Shown one piece after another: positions 33,429 through 42,665 of a stretch of 64,000 bases of DNA (position 1 is the stretch's first letter; every line of letters begins with the position of its first letter). Position numbers and translations under genes: made by a program. Origin of the DNA: Bacillus sp. FJAT-29814 (GTDB taxonomy: Bacteria > Bacillota > Bacilli > Bacillales > Cytobacillaceae); the NCBI RefSeq assembly GCF_001510715.1, contig NZ_LMTJ01000006.1, forward strand, positions 189,704 to 253,703, in the 5' to 3' direction. Under the pieces are notes generated by a model. That model saw only the letters and a list, made by a program, of their open reading frames with translations, made no database searches and was not told where the DNA came from.

Positions 33429-34793
33429 ATGCCAACAAATAATATCTCCGAATCTTTCATTCCGGAGCTTCGAAAAATTGAAAGTGACTTCCATCAGGCG
33501 TTGATGGAGCTGGTGGAAATTCCAAGTGTAATCAACGAGGGCGAGGACGGATTCCCATTTGGCCGTGATATCGACCGTGCGCTAAGAAAGACTCTTGAAA
33601 TCTGCGAGGAGCTTGGATTTAGAACCTACTGCGATCCGAAAGGCTATTACGGCTATGCCGAGATTGGTGCTGGCGAAGAGATGATTGGCGTTCTCGGTCA
33701 TCTGGACGTTGTACCTGCCGGAAAACTAGATGAATGGGTTGAGTCTTCTCCCTTTCAGCCAGCTATCAAAGACGGAAAAATGTACGGGCGCGGCACCCAG
33801 GATGACAAAGGTCCGACACTAGCCGCTTTATTTGCGGTAAAAGCGTTAATGAATCTTGGGGTTATTTTTAAAAAGAGGGTTCGGTTTATCTTCGGCACTG
33901 ACGAAGAAACACTGTGGCGCTGCATGAATAGCTATTGTGAAATCGAGGAAATTCCTTCAATGGGCTTTACCCCGGATTCTGTTTTCCCGCTCGTGTACGC
34001 TGAAAAAGGTTTACTGCAGATCACACTTGAAGGCCGCAGCGAAACCGATTTAAGGATCACTGGTGGTCATGCATTTAACGCGGTGCCTGACACAGCCCGA
34101 TACGGTGGACCAAGGTTTGCGGAATTACAAAATGCATTAGATGAACTAGGGTTTGGCTATGAAACAAATGATCTTCAAATTGCTGTTCTAGGGAAATCTG
34201 TTCACGCCCAAGTGACGGAAAAAGGCATTAATGCGATAAACCGCCTGCTCATTGCCCTAAAACAAATCGGCTACACCTCGAAAACGATTGAGTTTATCAA
34301 TGATTTGGTCAAGGAAGATCCGTTTGCAACGGCGATTTTTGGAGAATGTGAAGATGAGGCTTCCGGAAAGTTGAAGTTCAATGTTGGAAAAATGGAGTTA
34401 AACGAGGAAGTTGAAAGATTGTCGATTGACATTCGCATCCCGGTGACAGCGGATAAAGAAGATATCGTCACGAAGCTTTCGGCAGTGGCAGCAGGCTACG
34501 GCCTGGAATATAAGGAATTCGATTACCTGAAATCCATCTACATTCCAAAGGATCATTTTTTAATCAAGACGTTAATGGGTGTTTACCAAGAGGTTACCGG
34601 TGACATGGAATCACAACCGATTTCCTCAGGCGGGGCCACATATGCCCGGGCGATGGATAATTTTGTCGCATTCGGCGCAGTGTTCCCGAACCAAACGAAA
34701 ACAGAGCATCAGCCAGATGAGCACATTGAACTGGAAGAAATGTTTAAAGCGATGTTGATTTATGCAAAAGCAATTTATCAATTAACACGATAG
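33429..34793 (+). CDS. M20-family metallodipeptidase (PepV/Sapep-like)
   Basis: 454 aa zinc or manganese peptidase. M20 signature: metal-binding HLDVVPAGKLDEW, bridging Asp in GRGTQDDKGPTLAALFAVKAL, catalytic EE in FGTDEETLW, later metal ligand in PDSVFPLVYAEKG and the C-terminal His in KTEHQPDEHIELEE. The start is taken at ATG 33429, after AAGGAGG; the frame upstream of it (from 33300) is only translated repeat array. Its place inside the arc cluster suggests it supplies arginine from peptides or acts on a dipeptide imported with it. Confidence 0.88.
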   Translation: MPTNNISESFIPELRKIESDFHQALMELVEIPSVINEGEDGFPFGRDIDRALRKTLEICEELGFRTYCDPKGYYGYAEIGAGEEMIGVLGHLDVVPAGKLDEWVESSPFQPAIKDGKMYGRGTQDDKGPTLAALFAVKALMNLGVIFKKRVRFIFGTDEETLWRCMNSYCEIEEIPSMGFTPDSVFPLVYAEKGLLQITLEGRSETDLRITGGHAFNAVPDTARYGGPRFAELQNALDELGFGYETNDLQIAVLGKSVHAQVTEKGINAINRLLIALKQIGYTSKTIEFINDLVKEDPFATAIFGECEDEASGKLKFNVGKMELNEEVERLSIDIRIPVTADKEDIVTKLSAVAAGYGLEYKEFDYLKSIYIPKDHFLIKTLMGVYQEVTGDMESQPISSGGATYARAMDNFVAFGAVFPNQTKTEHQPDEHIELEEMFKAMLIYAKAIYQLTR

Positions 34794-34862
34794 GCTTGCA
34801 TTCTGGCGGAGTGACGACCGCGCTCCGCGAGATACAATTCCATCTAAATGGAGGAATTCCAA

Positions 34863-36353
34863 ATGAAAAAGTTTAAAATGCCTACCGCTTATACGTTATT
34901 ATTCCTGATTATTGTTGTGATTGCTGCGTTAACCTGGGTAATCCCGGGAGGAAAATATGATACAAAGGTCGATAAAGCGACGGAAACGGAAATTCCAGTT
35001 TCCGGGACATACCAGCAACTGCCAAGTGCTGACCAAACACCTCAAGGTTTGTGGGAAGTCCTGAATGCTCCAATTAACGGATTTTTCGATGCAAAAGATA
35101 TCGCCTTGTTCGTTCTGGTCATTGGCGGATTCCTTGGCGTTGTCATGAAAACCGGGGCGATTGATGCCGGAGTCACGAGGGTTATTCGAAAATTGAAGGG
35201 CCGAGAGCAATGGCTAATTCCGATTTTGATGACCCTGTTCGCAATTGGCGGTTCCACCTACGGGATGGCCGAAGAAACGATTGCTTTTTATCCGATCCTG
35301 ATTCCTGTCCTGATTGCAGCAGGTTATGACGCCATGACCGCCGTAACGATTATTGCGATTGGTGCAGGTGTGGGATGTTTGGGGTCGACAGTTAACCCGT
35401 TTGCGACCGGGATTGCTTCTGGATTTGCCGGTGTTTCCATCGGTGATGGCATGCTGCTTCGCCTCATAATCTTGGTTGTTACCTTAATTATCTCCATCCT
35501 GTTCGTCATGCGTTATGCGAAAAAGGTAAAAGATGACCCGTCCAAATCGATTATTGCCAATATGAAAGAGGATAACGAAAAGCATTTCTTAAATCAAAAA
35601 AATGAAGACATTGAATTCACAGGCAAACGCAAAGCAGTTCTCACCGTATTCGGTCTAACCTTTGTCATCATGATCCTCGGTGTTATTCCATGGGCCTACA
35701 AATTTAATATTACTATTTTTGAAGATTTGGTAACTGCTTTAGGCAAAATCCCGTTCATCGGAAAATTGCTTGGCGGCATGATTCCGCTTGGCGACTGGTG
35801 GTTTGGCGAGTTAACAATGCTGTTTTTGACCGCCTCCATCATCATCGCCTTCATTTACAAAATGGGGGAAGAGGATTTTACGGGTACTTTCATCAATGGC
35901 GCGCGCGACTTGCTTGGTGTAGCCATTATCATCGGAATTTCCCGCGGCATCACGGTTGTCATGGATGCTGGCGGTATGACCGCAACTGTACTGCATTGGG
36001 GCGAAGGCATGCTGGATAATATAGGTTCCGTAATGTTTACGAACCTGTCGTACTTATTCTACTTGCCGCTTTCCTTCCTGGTTCCATCTACTTCAGGACT
36101 TGCAACGTTGTCAATGCCGATTATGGCTCCATTGGCCGACTTCGCTGGTGTTGGCCGTGACATCATGATTACCGCTTACCAAAGCGCATCGGGGATCGTC
36201 AACTTGATTACACCAACAAGTGCAGTTATCATGGGCGCGTTGGCAATTGCCCGCATCCCATATAGCACCTATCTGAAGCATGTTTGGAAATTAGTATTGG
36301 TGCTATCCATTGTGGTTATGGTGCTGATGAGTGTTGCTACGATTATGGCTTAA
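34863..36353 (+). CDS. arcD: YfcC-family carrier, probable arginine/ornithine exchanger (ArcD role)
   Basis: 496 aa, about 12 helices, YfcC/DcuC-like family. N terminus MKKFKMPTAYTLLFLIIVVIAALTWVIPGGKYD and blocks ALFVLVIGGFLGVVMKTGAID, GSTYGMAEETIAFYPILIPVL, GAGVGCLGSTVNPFATGIASGF, and LITPTSAVIMGALAIARIPY. The start is ATG 34863 after GGAGG rather than 34848. Flanked by peptidase and arcC genes, so it probably performs arginine:ornithine exchange; the protein family differs from APC-type ArcD (compare 866-2290). Role from context. Confidence 0.85.
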   Translation: MKKFKMPTAYTLLFLIIVVIAALTWVIPGGKYDTKVDKATETEIPVSGTYQQLPSADQTPQGLWEVLNAPINGFFDAKDIALFVLVIGGFLGVVMKTGAIDAGVTRVIRKLKGREQWLIPILMTLFAIGGSTYGMAEETIAFYPILIPVLIAAGYDAMTAVTIIAIGAGVGCLGSTVNPFATGIASGFAGVSIGDGMLLRLIILVVTLIISILFVMRYAKKVKDDPSKSIIANMKEDNEKHFLNQKNEDIEFTGKRKAVLTVFGLTFVIMILGVIPWAYKFNITIFEDLVTALGKIPFIGKLLGGMIPLGDWWFGELTMLFLTASIIIAFIYKMGEEDFTGTFINGARDLLGVAIIIGISRGITVVMDAGGMTATVLHWGEGMLDNIGSVMFTNLSYLFYLPLSFLVPSTSGLATLSMPIMAPLADFAGVGRDIMITAYQSASGIVNLITPTSAVIMGALAIARIPYSTYLKHVWKLVLVLSIVVMVLMSVATIMA

Positions 36354-36414
36354 GAGATTACTAGAGCGGTGCGGGTTCGTTATCCCGCACCCTTGACAGA
36401 GAGGCGGATAAATT

Positions 36415-37377
36415 ATGAAAAAACAAAAAGTGGTTGTTGCCTTAGGCGGCAACGCGATTCAATCAGGTGATGCTTCCGCGGCGGCACAGCAGCAGGCGCT
36501 TGAAACTACAGCCCGTCAATTGGCTGATTTTATTGAACAAGGAATCGATATCATTATTTCGCACGGCAATGGGCCTCAGGTGGGTAATATTTTGTTGCAG
36601 CAGGCAGCCGCCGATTCCGTGAAAAATCCAGCAATGCCGCTTGATACGTGCGGCGCGATGAGCCAGGGAATGATCGGCTACTGGATGCAGAACGCGATGG
36701 ATAAAGTGCTGCGGGAACGGGGAATTGTAAAAAATATAGTAACGGTTGTGACTCGTGTAGTGGTTGATGCTGTTGACCCAGCGTTTGAAAATCCAACCAA
36801 GCCGATTGGACCTTTTTACAGTGAAGAGGAAGCTGGGAGGATCATGGAGGAAACCGGGTTCAAGTTCAAAGAAGATGCCTGCCGTGGCTGGAGACGGGTG
36901 GTCGCATCACCAAAACCGGTTAGCATTTTGGAACACGAGGTAATCAACTCGCTTGTCGAGGCTGGAAATATCGTGATTTCCGTTGGCGGCGGCGGAATCC
37001 CTGTCGTTGAAACGGAAGCAGGTATCGTCGGTGTCGAAGCAGTCATCGACAAAGATTTTGCTTCGGAGAAATTGGCTGAGTTGGTGAACGCTGATGCATT
37101 GGTGATTCTAACCGGTGTTGAGAATGTTTGCATTGATTTTAACAAACCAACCATGAAAAAATTAACGGATGTCAGCATTCCAGAATTGAATGGTTATATT
37201 GCAGAAGGCCACTTTGCACCTGGCAGCATGCTTCCTAAGGTTGAGGCAGCCATACAATTCGCTCAAACCAGCCCGGCGCGCAGGACGATTATCACCTCAT
37301 TGGATCACGCAGTAGCGGCAGTTGAAGGCAAAGCGGGTACAGTGGTTTCCTTACTGGGTGCACCGGTTCTGGCTTAG
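36415..37377 (+). CDS. arcC: Carbamate kinase
   Basis: Makes ATP from carbamoyl phosphate and ADP, last step of the ADI pathway. 320 aa, full length. Amino-acid kinase fold: [14 protein letters not shown] at the N terminus, [39 protein letters not shown] and [10 protein letters not shown]. Ribosome site GAGAGGCGG. Last gene of the arc unit, followed by a strong terminator. Confidence 0.96.
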   Translation: MKKQKVVVALGGNAIQSGDASAAAQQQALETTARQLADFIEQGIDIIISHGNGPQVGNILLQQAAADSVKNPAMPLDTCGAMSQGMIGYWMQNAMDKVLRERGIVKNIVTVVTRVVVDAVDPAFENPTKPIGPFYSEEEAGRIMEETGFKFKEDACRGWRRVVASPKPVSILEHEVINSLVEAGNIVISVGGGGIPVVETEAGIVGVEAVIDKDFASEKLAELVNADALVILTGVENVCIDFNKPTMKKLTDVSIPELNGYIAEGHFAPGSMLPKVEAAIQFAQTSPARRTIITSLDHAVAAVEGKAGTVVSLLGAPVLA

Positions 37378-37406
37378 ATTGTTAAAAGCAAAATTACTTT
37401 TTTTAG

Positions 37407-37458
37407 AAAAAACCCCTCTTCGGATGATGGTTCATTCGGAGTGGGGGTTTTCGTTTTT
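37407..37458 (+). terminator. Rho-independent terminator of the arc operon
   Basis: Long stem: AAACCCCTCTTCGGATGA pairs (with wobbles) to TCATTCGGAGTGGGGGTTT over a TGGT loop, followed by TTCGTTTTT. Confidence 0.85.
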
Positions 37459-37465
37459 GGGTTTA

Positions 37466-37673
37466 TTGACGACACTTTTCTTCATTTCCTTGCCAAAACT
37501 GTTGTCAATTATCTCTATTGACGACACTTTCCTTCGTTTTTTCCCCAGAACTGTTGCCAATGAGCACTATTGACGACACTTTCCTTCGTTTTTTCCCCAG
37601 AACTGTTGCCAATAAGCCCTATTGACAACACTTTCCTTTGTTTTTTCACCAGAACTGTTGCCAATAGCCATTC
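37466..37673. repeat. Phased 52-bp hairpin repeat array, 4 units
   Basis: Units start at 37466, 37518, 37570 and 37622, exactly 52 bp apart. Each opens TTGACGACACTTTCC (TTGACAACAC in unit 4) and carries CTGTTGCCAAT (unit 1 CTGTTGTCAAT) near position 34-44, an inverted arm pair with one wobble in unit 1. Unit 4 overlaps the last nine codons of the PAP2 gene. Confidence 0.85.
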
Positions 37674-38278
37674 ATTTTTACTAAAAATCCTTGTAACCTG
37701 TCTTTGGCCCTCGGTAAGAGCGCACTTTCCTGCTTTTCATAGAAAAAAAGCATCTTTCCAACGAAGGCAAGCCGTGGAGAAACCCAATGTACAATCAGTG
37801 CCGCACCCATTCCATAAACAGCTGCAACCAGGATATCTACCGGATAATGAACCCCCACCCAAATTCGCGACAGACCAACCGCTATGGCCAGCAGCAGCCA
37901 CAACCAGCCTTCTCTTTTCCTCACCAACCAAATCGAAAAACTAATCGAAAAAAACAAAATGGTATGATCGCTTGGAAAGGAATTGTCAATTTCATGGGCC
38001 ACAAGCTGTTTTACATCCGCCAGAACCGCAAAAGGCTGATTATGGGAGTATATCAGACCGGAGACCTTTCCAAGCACCTCCGCAACCACAAAAGCAAGCA
38101 TTCCATTCAATACCATCAGCCGATTTTCCCGCAGCCTCGTAAACCAATAAAACGCCAGCCCCAAACATAAAACATACAGCGTATATTCTGCCAACAAGAT
38201 GACAGCTGGATTTAAAAACCCATACTCTTTCCCTAAATTATTTATCATCCGGAAAATATCTATATTTAACTGCGACAC
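37646..38278 (-). CDS. PAP2-family undecaprenyl-diphosphatase (BcrC-like)
   Basis: Membrane phosphatase recycling undecaprenyl pyrophosphate. 210 aa, six helices. PAP2 motifs: KVSGLIYSHNQPF (motif 1, degenerate compared with KxxxxxxRP), NSFPSDHTILFF (motif 2) and GLSRIWVGVHYPVDILVA (motif 3, with the catalytic His). N-terminal MSQLNIDIFRMIN resembles BcrC. The C-terminal residues NGYWQQFW and the stop codon are encoded by a unit of the 52-bp repeat array, so the tail is probably acquired from the repeat. Confidence 0.85.
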   Translation of the reverse strand: MSQLNIDIFRMINNLGKEYGFLNPAVILLAEYTLYVLCLGLAFYWFTRLRENRLMVLNGMLAFVVAEVLGKVSGLIYSHNQPFAVLADVKQLVAHEIDNSFPSDHTILFFSISFSIWLVRKREGWLWLLLAIAVGLSRIWVGVHYPVDILVAAVYGMGAALIVHWVSPRLAFVGKMLFFYEKQESALLPRAKDRLQGFLVKMNGYWQQFW

Positions 38279-38284
38279 GAAACA

Positions 38285-39733
38285 TTACCTCCCTGGAGCC
38301 GCCTGATTCCACGGAATAGCAGCCTTTTCTTTTTTAATAAAAGGCTGTATCGCACCAATTATTGCTAATGTTGAAATAACAACCACCAAGTTCACGGCTG
38401 TTTTCCAAATTGGCACAGCCACAAACATTAGCCGTTGCGAGCTGAACAGTTCATGGGCAAAGTTCGGCGCGAATGGGATGACCAGCAATACTAATGAAAT
38501 GAACCCCAAAAGAACGGTCTGGAATGCTACCTGGTACCATCGTGCAGGCTTTAATGTCCGTTTGCCTTGATCAAGGCAAACAATCCATCTCACAAGTACA
38601 AAAACATTGACGGCCAACAACAAATATAGAAGGATCTTTGCCGAATAACCATTCCAAGATTGTTCAAGGTTCTCACTAAAATCGTAAAGAATCGCTGGTA
38701 GCATTGAATGCATACTGTCCCCTTTATTGCTCAACCCAATAATCACAAGGTCATTTTCCGTATTCCGAAAAATATTGGAGCTAAAGCCATCGATAAATCC
38801 CGGATGATACATCGACTTTCCCTCTTCGACGATATACATGCCATAGCCGTAAGCCTGGTTCGGCATGAGCGTCTCATTTGTGTGCGACTGGAACATATCT
38901 TGTTTACTTTTTTCAGACAAAATCTTATCCCCCGCCAAAGCCCGGTCCCACAAAAACAAATCCCCTAAAGTCGAGGAGATTGCTCCGCCGGCATAGGCGA
39001 ATGACGGGTGAATAAACGGCGCCTTCTCAAAATCTTCATTTAGATACCCAACTGCCCTTTCAGGCTGCTTGTCAGCATCAAAGCCAAATGCAGATTGCTT
39101 CATTCCTGCCGGTTTGAAAATATGCTCATTCAGGTAATTCTCATAGCTCTGGCCGCTTACTTTTTCAATAATCCCGCCCAGCAGGTTGTAGCCTGTATTG
39201 TTGTATTGGAACTTCTTACCCGGCTGACTTTTCACAGATGCGACCCTAATCTTTTCTAAAAGCTGGTCTACTGTAAACTCTTTCCCGTAATCAGCTTCTT
39301 CATATAAACCCAAATACTCCGGCAGCCCCGCTTGGTGGGTCAATAATTGCTGGATTGTAATATTTTCACTGTTTGGATAGTCAGGAAAGTAGTGATCCAG
39401 TGTATCACTCACCCGCAGCTTCCCTTGTTCCTGCAGCTGCAGGATGGCGGCAGCAGTAAATTGTTTAGTAATCGAGCCAACCAGAAATGCGGTGTCCTCG
39501 GTATTTTTTACTCCGTTTTCCTTGTCCTGATAGCCGTAGCCTTTTTCAAAAATAATTTCTCCTTGATAACCGACCAACACCGATCCGTTGAACTTCTGCT
39601 CGGTCAGGTACTGATCGAGTTCCTTTACGTTTGCCTTGATATTCGGTTGTAACGGCCATTGGAAAAATCCCGTGACACCGATATTGACGATTAACAGCAG
39701 TGCCAGGATTGTGATCGTTAGAGTTTTTTTCAT
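38285..39733 (-). CDS. Serine hydrolase, class C beta-lactamase/PBP-like, membrane-attached
   Basis: 482 aa. N-terminal signal or anchor (LTITILALLLIVNIGVTGFF), then a beta-lactamase/DD-peptidase-like domain to about residue 345 with SxxK in LVGSITKQFTAAA, the Tyr-x-Asn box QYNNTGYNLLGG and the third-box equivalent MYHPGFIDGFSSN. Residues about 370-475 carry three hydrophobic helices. The ATG at 39733 follows TGGAGG; an upstream ATG at 39757 has no ribosome site. Role could be D-aminopeptidase or esterase; not a classical beta-lactamase. Confidence 0.85.
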   Translation of the reverse strand: MKKTLTITILALLLIVNIGVTGFFQWPLQPNIKANVKELDQYLTEQKFNGSVLVGYQGEIIFEKGYGYQDKENGVKNTEDTAFLVGSITKQFTAAAILQLQEQGKLRVSDTLDHYFPDYPNSENITIQQLLTHQAGLPEYLGLYEEADYGKEFTVDQLLEKIRVASVKSQPGKKFQYNNTGYNLLGGIIEKVSGQSYENYLNEHIFKPAGMKQSAFGFDADKQPERAVGYLNEDFEKAPFIHPSFAYAGGAISSTLGDLFLWDRALAGDKILSEKSKQDMFQSHTNETLMPNQAYGYGMYIVEEGKSMYHPGFIDGFSSNIFRNTENDLVIIGLSNKGDSMHSMLPAILYDFSENLEQSWNGYSAKILLYLLLAVNVFVLVRWIVCLDQGKRTLKPARWYQVAFQTVLLGFISLVLLVIPFAPNFAHELFSSQRLMFVAVPIWKTAVNLVVVISTLAIIGAIQPFIKKEKAAIPWNQAAPGR

Positions 39734-39822
39734 TGGTATTCCTCCATCCATTTTCATCTGCCCTAACTATATCGAGTAAAAGTCACACATTGTTAGTTAC
39801 TCGAATAATCAAAACGGTCATC

Positions 39823-39858
39823 AAAAAAAATAAAAGCCGGCTGGTTAGGCCGACTTTT
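39823..39858 (-). terminator. Rho-independent terminator of the GNAT gene
   Basis: AAAGTCGGC/GCCGGCTTT stem with a 7-nt loop, then TATTTTTTTT on the minus strand. Confidence 0.8.
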
Positions 39859-39866
39859 GTTTACAT

Positions 39867-40418
39867 TTATTTACTTGGTTCTAATTCATAGTACGCATAG
39901 CCATTGTGTTCGACTAGGTCGCCTTCAAATCCGGAAAGTGTATATTGATATTTCATCCCAAGCCCTTCGATTATTTTTACGGAAGGGACATTTTCGGGAT
40001 GGACGGTTGCGACAATCTTGGGAAGTTCTATCGTGTTGAAGCCATAGGCAACTACTGCCTGGGCAGCCTCTTTCGCATACCCTTTTCCTTGGTATTTCTT
40101 CTTTAGGCTATAATAAACCTCAATCCGATCGAGATAGACATCGTGAGGGCCGAGGCCGCATATTCCAATGAACTCCCCTGTTTCCTTAAGAAACATGCCT
40201 AAATTGAACTTATAAATCTTCTCTTTTGTATTCTTGGCGTTACAGTTCTTTGACCAGCGAATCAAGCTTTCAATCTCTTCGATTTTGTTGTAGGGCCCAT
40301 CCGGCATATACTTAAAATGGTTTTCCTCGTTGACCATCTCAAAGATCGCCTGCGCATCTTCCTCATGATAAGGGCGAATCACAAGGCGTTCCGTTTCAAT
40401 TTTCGAGTTTACAAACAT
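39867..40418 (-). CDS. GNAT-family N-acetyltransferase (RimJ/RimL type)
   Basis: 183 aa single GNAT domain: ETERLVIRPYHEEDAQAIFEMVNEE at the start, acetyl-CoA loop KKYQGKGYAKEAAQAVVAYGF (the Q/R-x-x-G-x-G/A type) and VHPENVPSVKIIEGLGMKYQY near the C terminus. RimJ/RimL-type enzymes acetylate protein N termini or small amines; the acceptor is unknown. Good ribosome site AAAGAAGG upstream; monocistronic. Confidence 0.85.
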   Translation of the reverse strand: MFVNSKIETERLVIRPYHEEDAQAIFEMVNEENHFKYMPDGPYNKIEEIESLIRWSKNCNAKNTKEKIYKFNLGMFLKETGEFIGICGLGPHDVYLDRIEVYYSLKKKYQGKGYAKEAAQAVVAYGFNTIELPKIVATVHPENVPSVKIIEGLGMKYQYTLSGFEGDLVEHNGYAYYELEPSK

Positions 40419-40486
40419 GCTTCATCACAACCTTCTTTTTTAAAAAATAGCAAGAATTAGTCACACCTGTATAGTGACTGTGGTCA

Positions 40487-41122
40487 TTACTTTGATTTAA
40501 ATTTATTTACTGCATCCACCCTGTCGCGGACATCTAGTTTGGCGTAAATTCTCGAGACATAATTTTTAACCGTGCCTTCGGTCAAGAATAATTTTTCCGA
40601 GATTTCCCGGTTGTTCAGGCCGTTGGCGATGCATTGAAGAATCTGCGATTCACGGTCAGACAGTCCGAATTTATTCCCAACGGGTTCGTCCTTCCGTTCG
40701 CTTGGTAGGTTCATCAATAATTGTTTTGCCAGGCTTTGGTTGATCAGGGTCTCACCCCGGGATACGAGGCGGATGCTTGACGCTAAGTCTTTCGGGTGGA
40801 TGGCCTTAAGTAAATAACCTTCCGCACCGTGACTCAATGCCGTTTTCACAAACTCAACCTCTTGGAATGTTGTCAGGATGATAATTTGTATGTGCGGCCA
40901 GCGCTGCTTGATTGCTTTAGTGGCGTCAATTCCATCCATCACCGGCATGTTGATGTCCATTAAAATCACGTCTGGCTGCTGCCTTTCGCAAATTCCCACT
41001 GCTTCCTGCCCGTTCCCTGCCATGCCGATCAAATTAAAATCCTCTTCCATTGCCAACACAATATTTAGGCTCTCGCGAATTAACTCCTGGTCATCCACGA
41101 GCAACAGTTTTATTTTTTTCAA
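40487..41122 (-). CDS. NarL/LuxR-family response regulator
   Basis: 211 aa: receiver domain (KLLLVDDQELIRESL, phosphoacceptor in DVILMDINMPVMDGIDA, ILTTFQE, GYLLKAI) and a C-terminal LuxR HTH (LSDRESQILQCIANGLNNREISEKLFLTEGTVKNYVSRIYAKL). Start at TTG 41122 gives 9-base spacing to AAAAGGGG; the TTG at 41131 touches it. The gene overlaps the kinase by 32 bp, and the pair is certainly one unit. Targets unknown. Confidence 0.92.
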   Translation of the reverse strand: MKKIKLLLVDDQELIRESLNIVLAMEEDFNLIGMAGNGQEAVGICERQQPDVILMDINMPVMDGIDATKAIKQRWPHIQIIILTTFQEVEFVKTALSHGAEGYLLKAIHPKDLASSIRLVSRGETLINQSLAKQLLMNLPSERKDEPVGNKFGLSDRESQILQCIANGLNNREISEKLFLTEGTVKNYVSRIYAKLDVRDRVDAVNKFKSK

Positions 41123-42311
41123 TTTCCCCAACCCCTTTTAGTGGAATCATGCAAATTACCGTTGTTCCCAGATTTTCTTCCGATTGTATTATCAAGCTTC
41201 CGTTGACCTGCGACAATCGGTCCTTCATGGTTTGCAGTCCAAACCCTTGCTTCAAATTGCTGCTGCCTTTCCCGTTATCCTGAATCGTTAATTTTAGCTC
41301 ACCGTCTTTAAAAACAAGCTGGATATCAATTTTCGAGGCTTCGCCGTGCCGTTTAGCATTCGTCAGCGACTCCTGCAAGCAACGGTTCAGAATTAAGCTT
41401 ACTGATTTAGATAATTCCTGCTCGTGGCCGAAAGTCTGTATAGTGACTTCCGTATTAGTATAATCCGAAAATTCGAGAGCAATTTTTTCAAGTTTACTAG
41501 AAAGCGAGAGCTGTTCATCATCGATGGCGATGTTATGGATTTGCTCTCGCAGCTGGTTGAGTCCCCCAGTGGTGACTTCGCGCAAAACGGCCAGCCTCTC
41601 CTTCGCTTTTTCCGGAGCAAGGTCAATTAAGTAGGAGACTGCATCCATCCCAACAATGACTGAGGTAAACGTGTGGCCAATGGTGTCGTGCAATTCTCCG
41701 GCCATCCGGTTGCGCTCGGCCTCAAGCGTCAGTTCCTCCACTTTACGGGTGTATTGCTCCAATGCTTTGTTCTGTGCCTCGATTAAAGCGGTTTTTTGCA
41801 GGTTTTCTTCCAATAACAGCTTCATTTTCCGCTGAGTGTTTAACATATTGTTGAAGATATAGCCAAATGCGAATAACACCGCAAGGGCAAAGAAATAAGT
41901 CGCAATACTCATGAACCTTGGCTCAATATTGTAAATAGAAATAGTTAAAAACGATAATACGATGAAACTAAAGATATGGGTATTTTTTCGGCCTAAATAA
42001 CCAAGGATGAGTGCCGGCATAAATAGCAGGGAAACCCCTACTGCCGTTCCGACATAAAAAATAAAATAGATGTGAAACAAGCCGACCAAGGTTAATTCTG
42101 TAATTGCATATATAACATCATTTATGTAGCCCGGACGCCAAAACAGGTGTGGTGCGAGAATGCATATAGTAAACCAGAGGAAAAACAGTCCATACGACAT
42201 TCCCATTTCCTCAGGATGTTGGATGAAATAAGCAACGCCGGTAAGGTAATAAATAAACCTTACGACTGCAAGCAACGTATCAACCCAGATCCAGCTTCGG
42301 TTTGTGGCCAT
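41091..42311 (-). CDS. Membrane sensor histidine kinase, HisKA_3 type
   Basis: 406 aa. Six membrane helices in residues 10-155 form the sensor with almost no external domain, then a coiled segment (NTQRKMKLLLEENLQKTALIEAQNKALE), the HisKA_3 box ERNRMAGELHDTIGHTFTSV with the phosphorylated His, and a HATPase_c domain (LQESLTNAKRHGEA, IQDNGKGSSN, GFGLQTMKDRL). It resembles DesK/LiaS/YdfH-class kinases that read membrane state. Partner regulator overlaps downstream. Confidence 0.9.
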   Translation of the reverse strand: MATNRSWIWVDTLLAVVRFIYYLTGVAYFIQHPEEMGMSYGLFFLWFTICILAPHLFWRPGYINDVIYAITELTLVGLFHIYFIFYVGTAVGVSLLFMPALILGYLGRKNTHIFSFIVLSFLTISIYNIEPRFMSIATYFFALAVLFAFGYIFNNMLNTQRKMKLLLEENLQKTALIEAQNKALEQYTRKVEELTLEAERNRMAGELHDTIGHTFTSVIVGMDAVSYLIDLAPEKAKERLAVLREVTTGGLNQLREQIHNIAIDDEQLSLSSKLEKIALEFSDYTNTEVTIQTFGHEQELSKSVSLILNRCLQESLTNAKRHGEASKIDIQLVFKDGELKLTIQDNGKGSSNLKQGFGLQTMKDRLSQVNGSLIIQSEENLGTTVICMIPLKGVGEIEKNKTVARG

Positions 42312-42665
42312 AGGTCTTCATTCCTATCATTCGTTCTTTAACTTCATGATAGCAACAACCATGATGTTTTGTCTAAAATTTTCCAAAAGTCATTTAGAAA
42401 CAAGTTCCTGCAGTTCGCGCCAAGGCCGAATTTTTCGAGATTCAGTTCCTGTAGCAGCCCCTTAAATTTTCTGATTGCATCATCAGTGGTCGTGAAAATT
42501 CGGTAAAAAAGTGGTTAATTTCTCTTTCAAATTCTGCACTCCTTACTTTTCATCCAAAAAGCCATTATTGACGTGGCATTGTTTTTAACTGATTTAGCAT
42601 AACAAATCCTTTTTGAAACAAAATAAGGTTGGCTGTGTCCAATTTTACGAAGGAGGAGATTTGGA
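42312..42665. other. Intergenic region between kinase and cotF-like gene, no feature recognised
   Basis: 354 bp. I see no ORF with a ribosome site, no clear terminator and no array. Two copies of GTTCCTG[CT]AG lie 41 bp apart (42404, 42445). The right part must contain the promoter of the coat gene; no mother-cell sigma promoter could be assigned with confidence. Confidence 0.4.

Noticed and set aside
42404..42454. Two GTTCCTG[CT]AG copies 41 bp apart as another repeat array
   Set aside because: Only two short matches with no shared unit around them; chance is likely.
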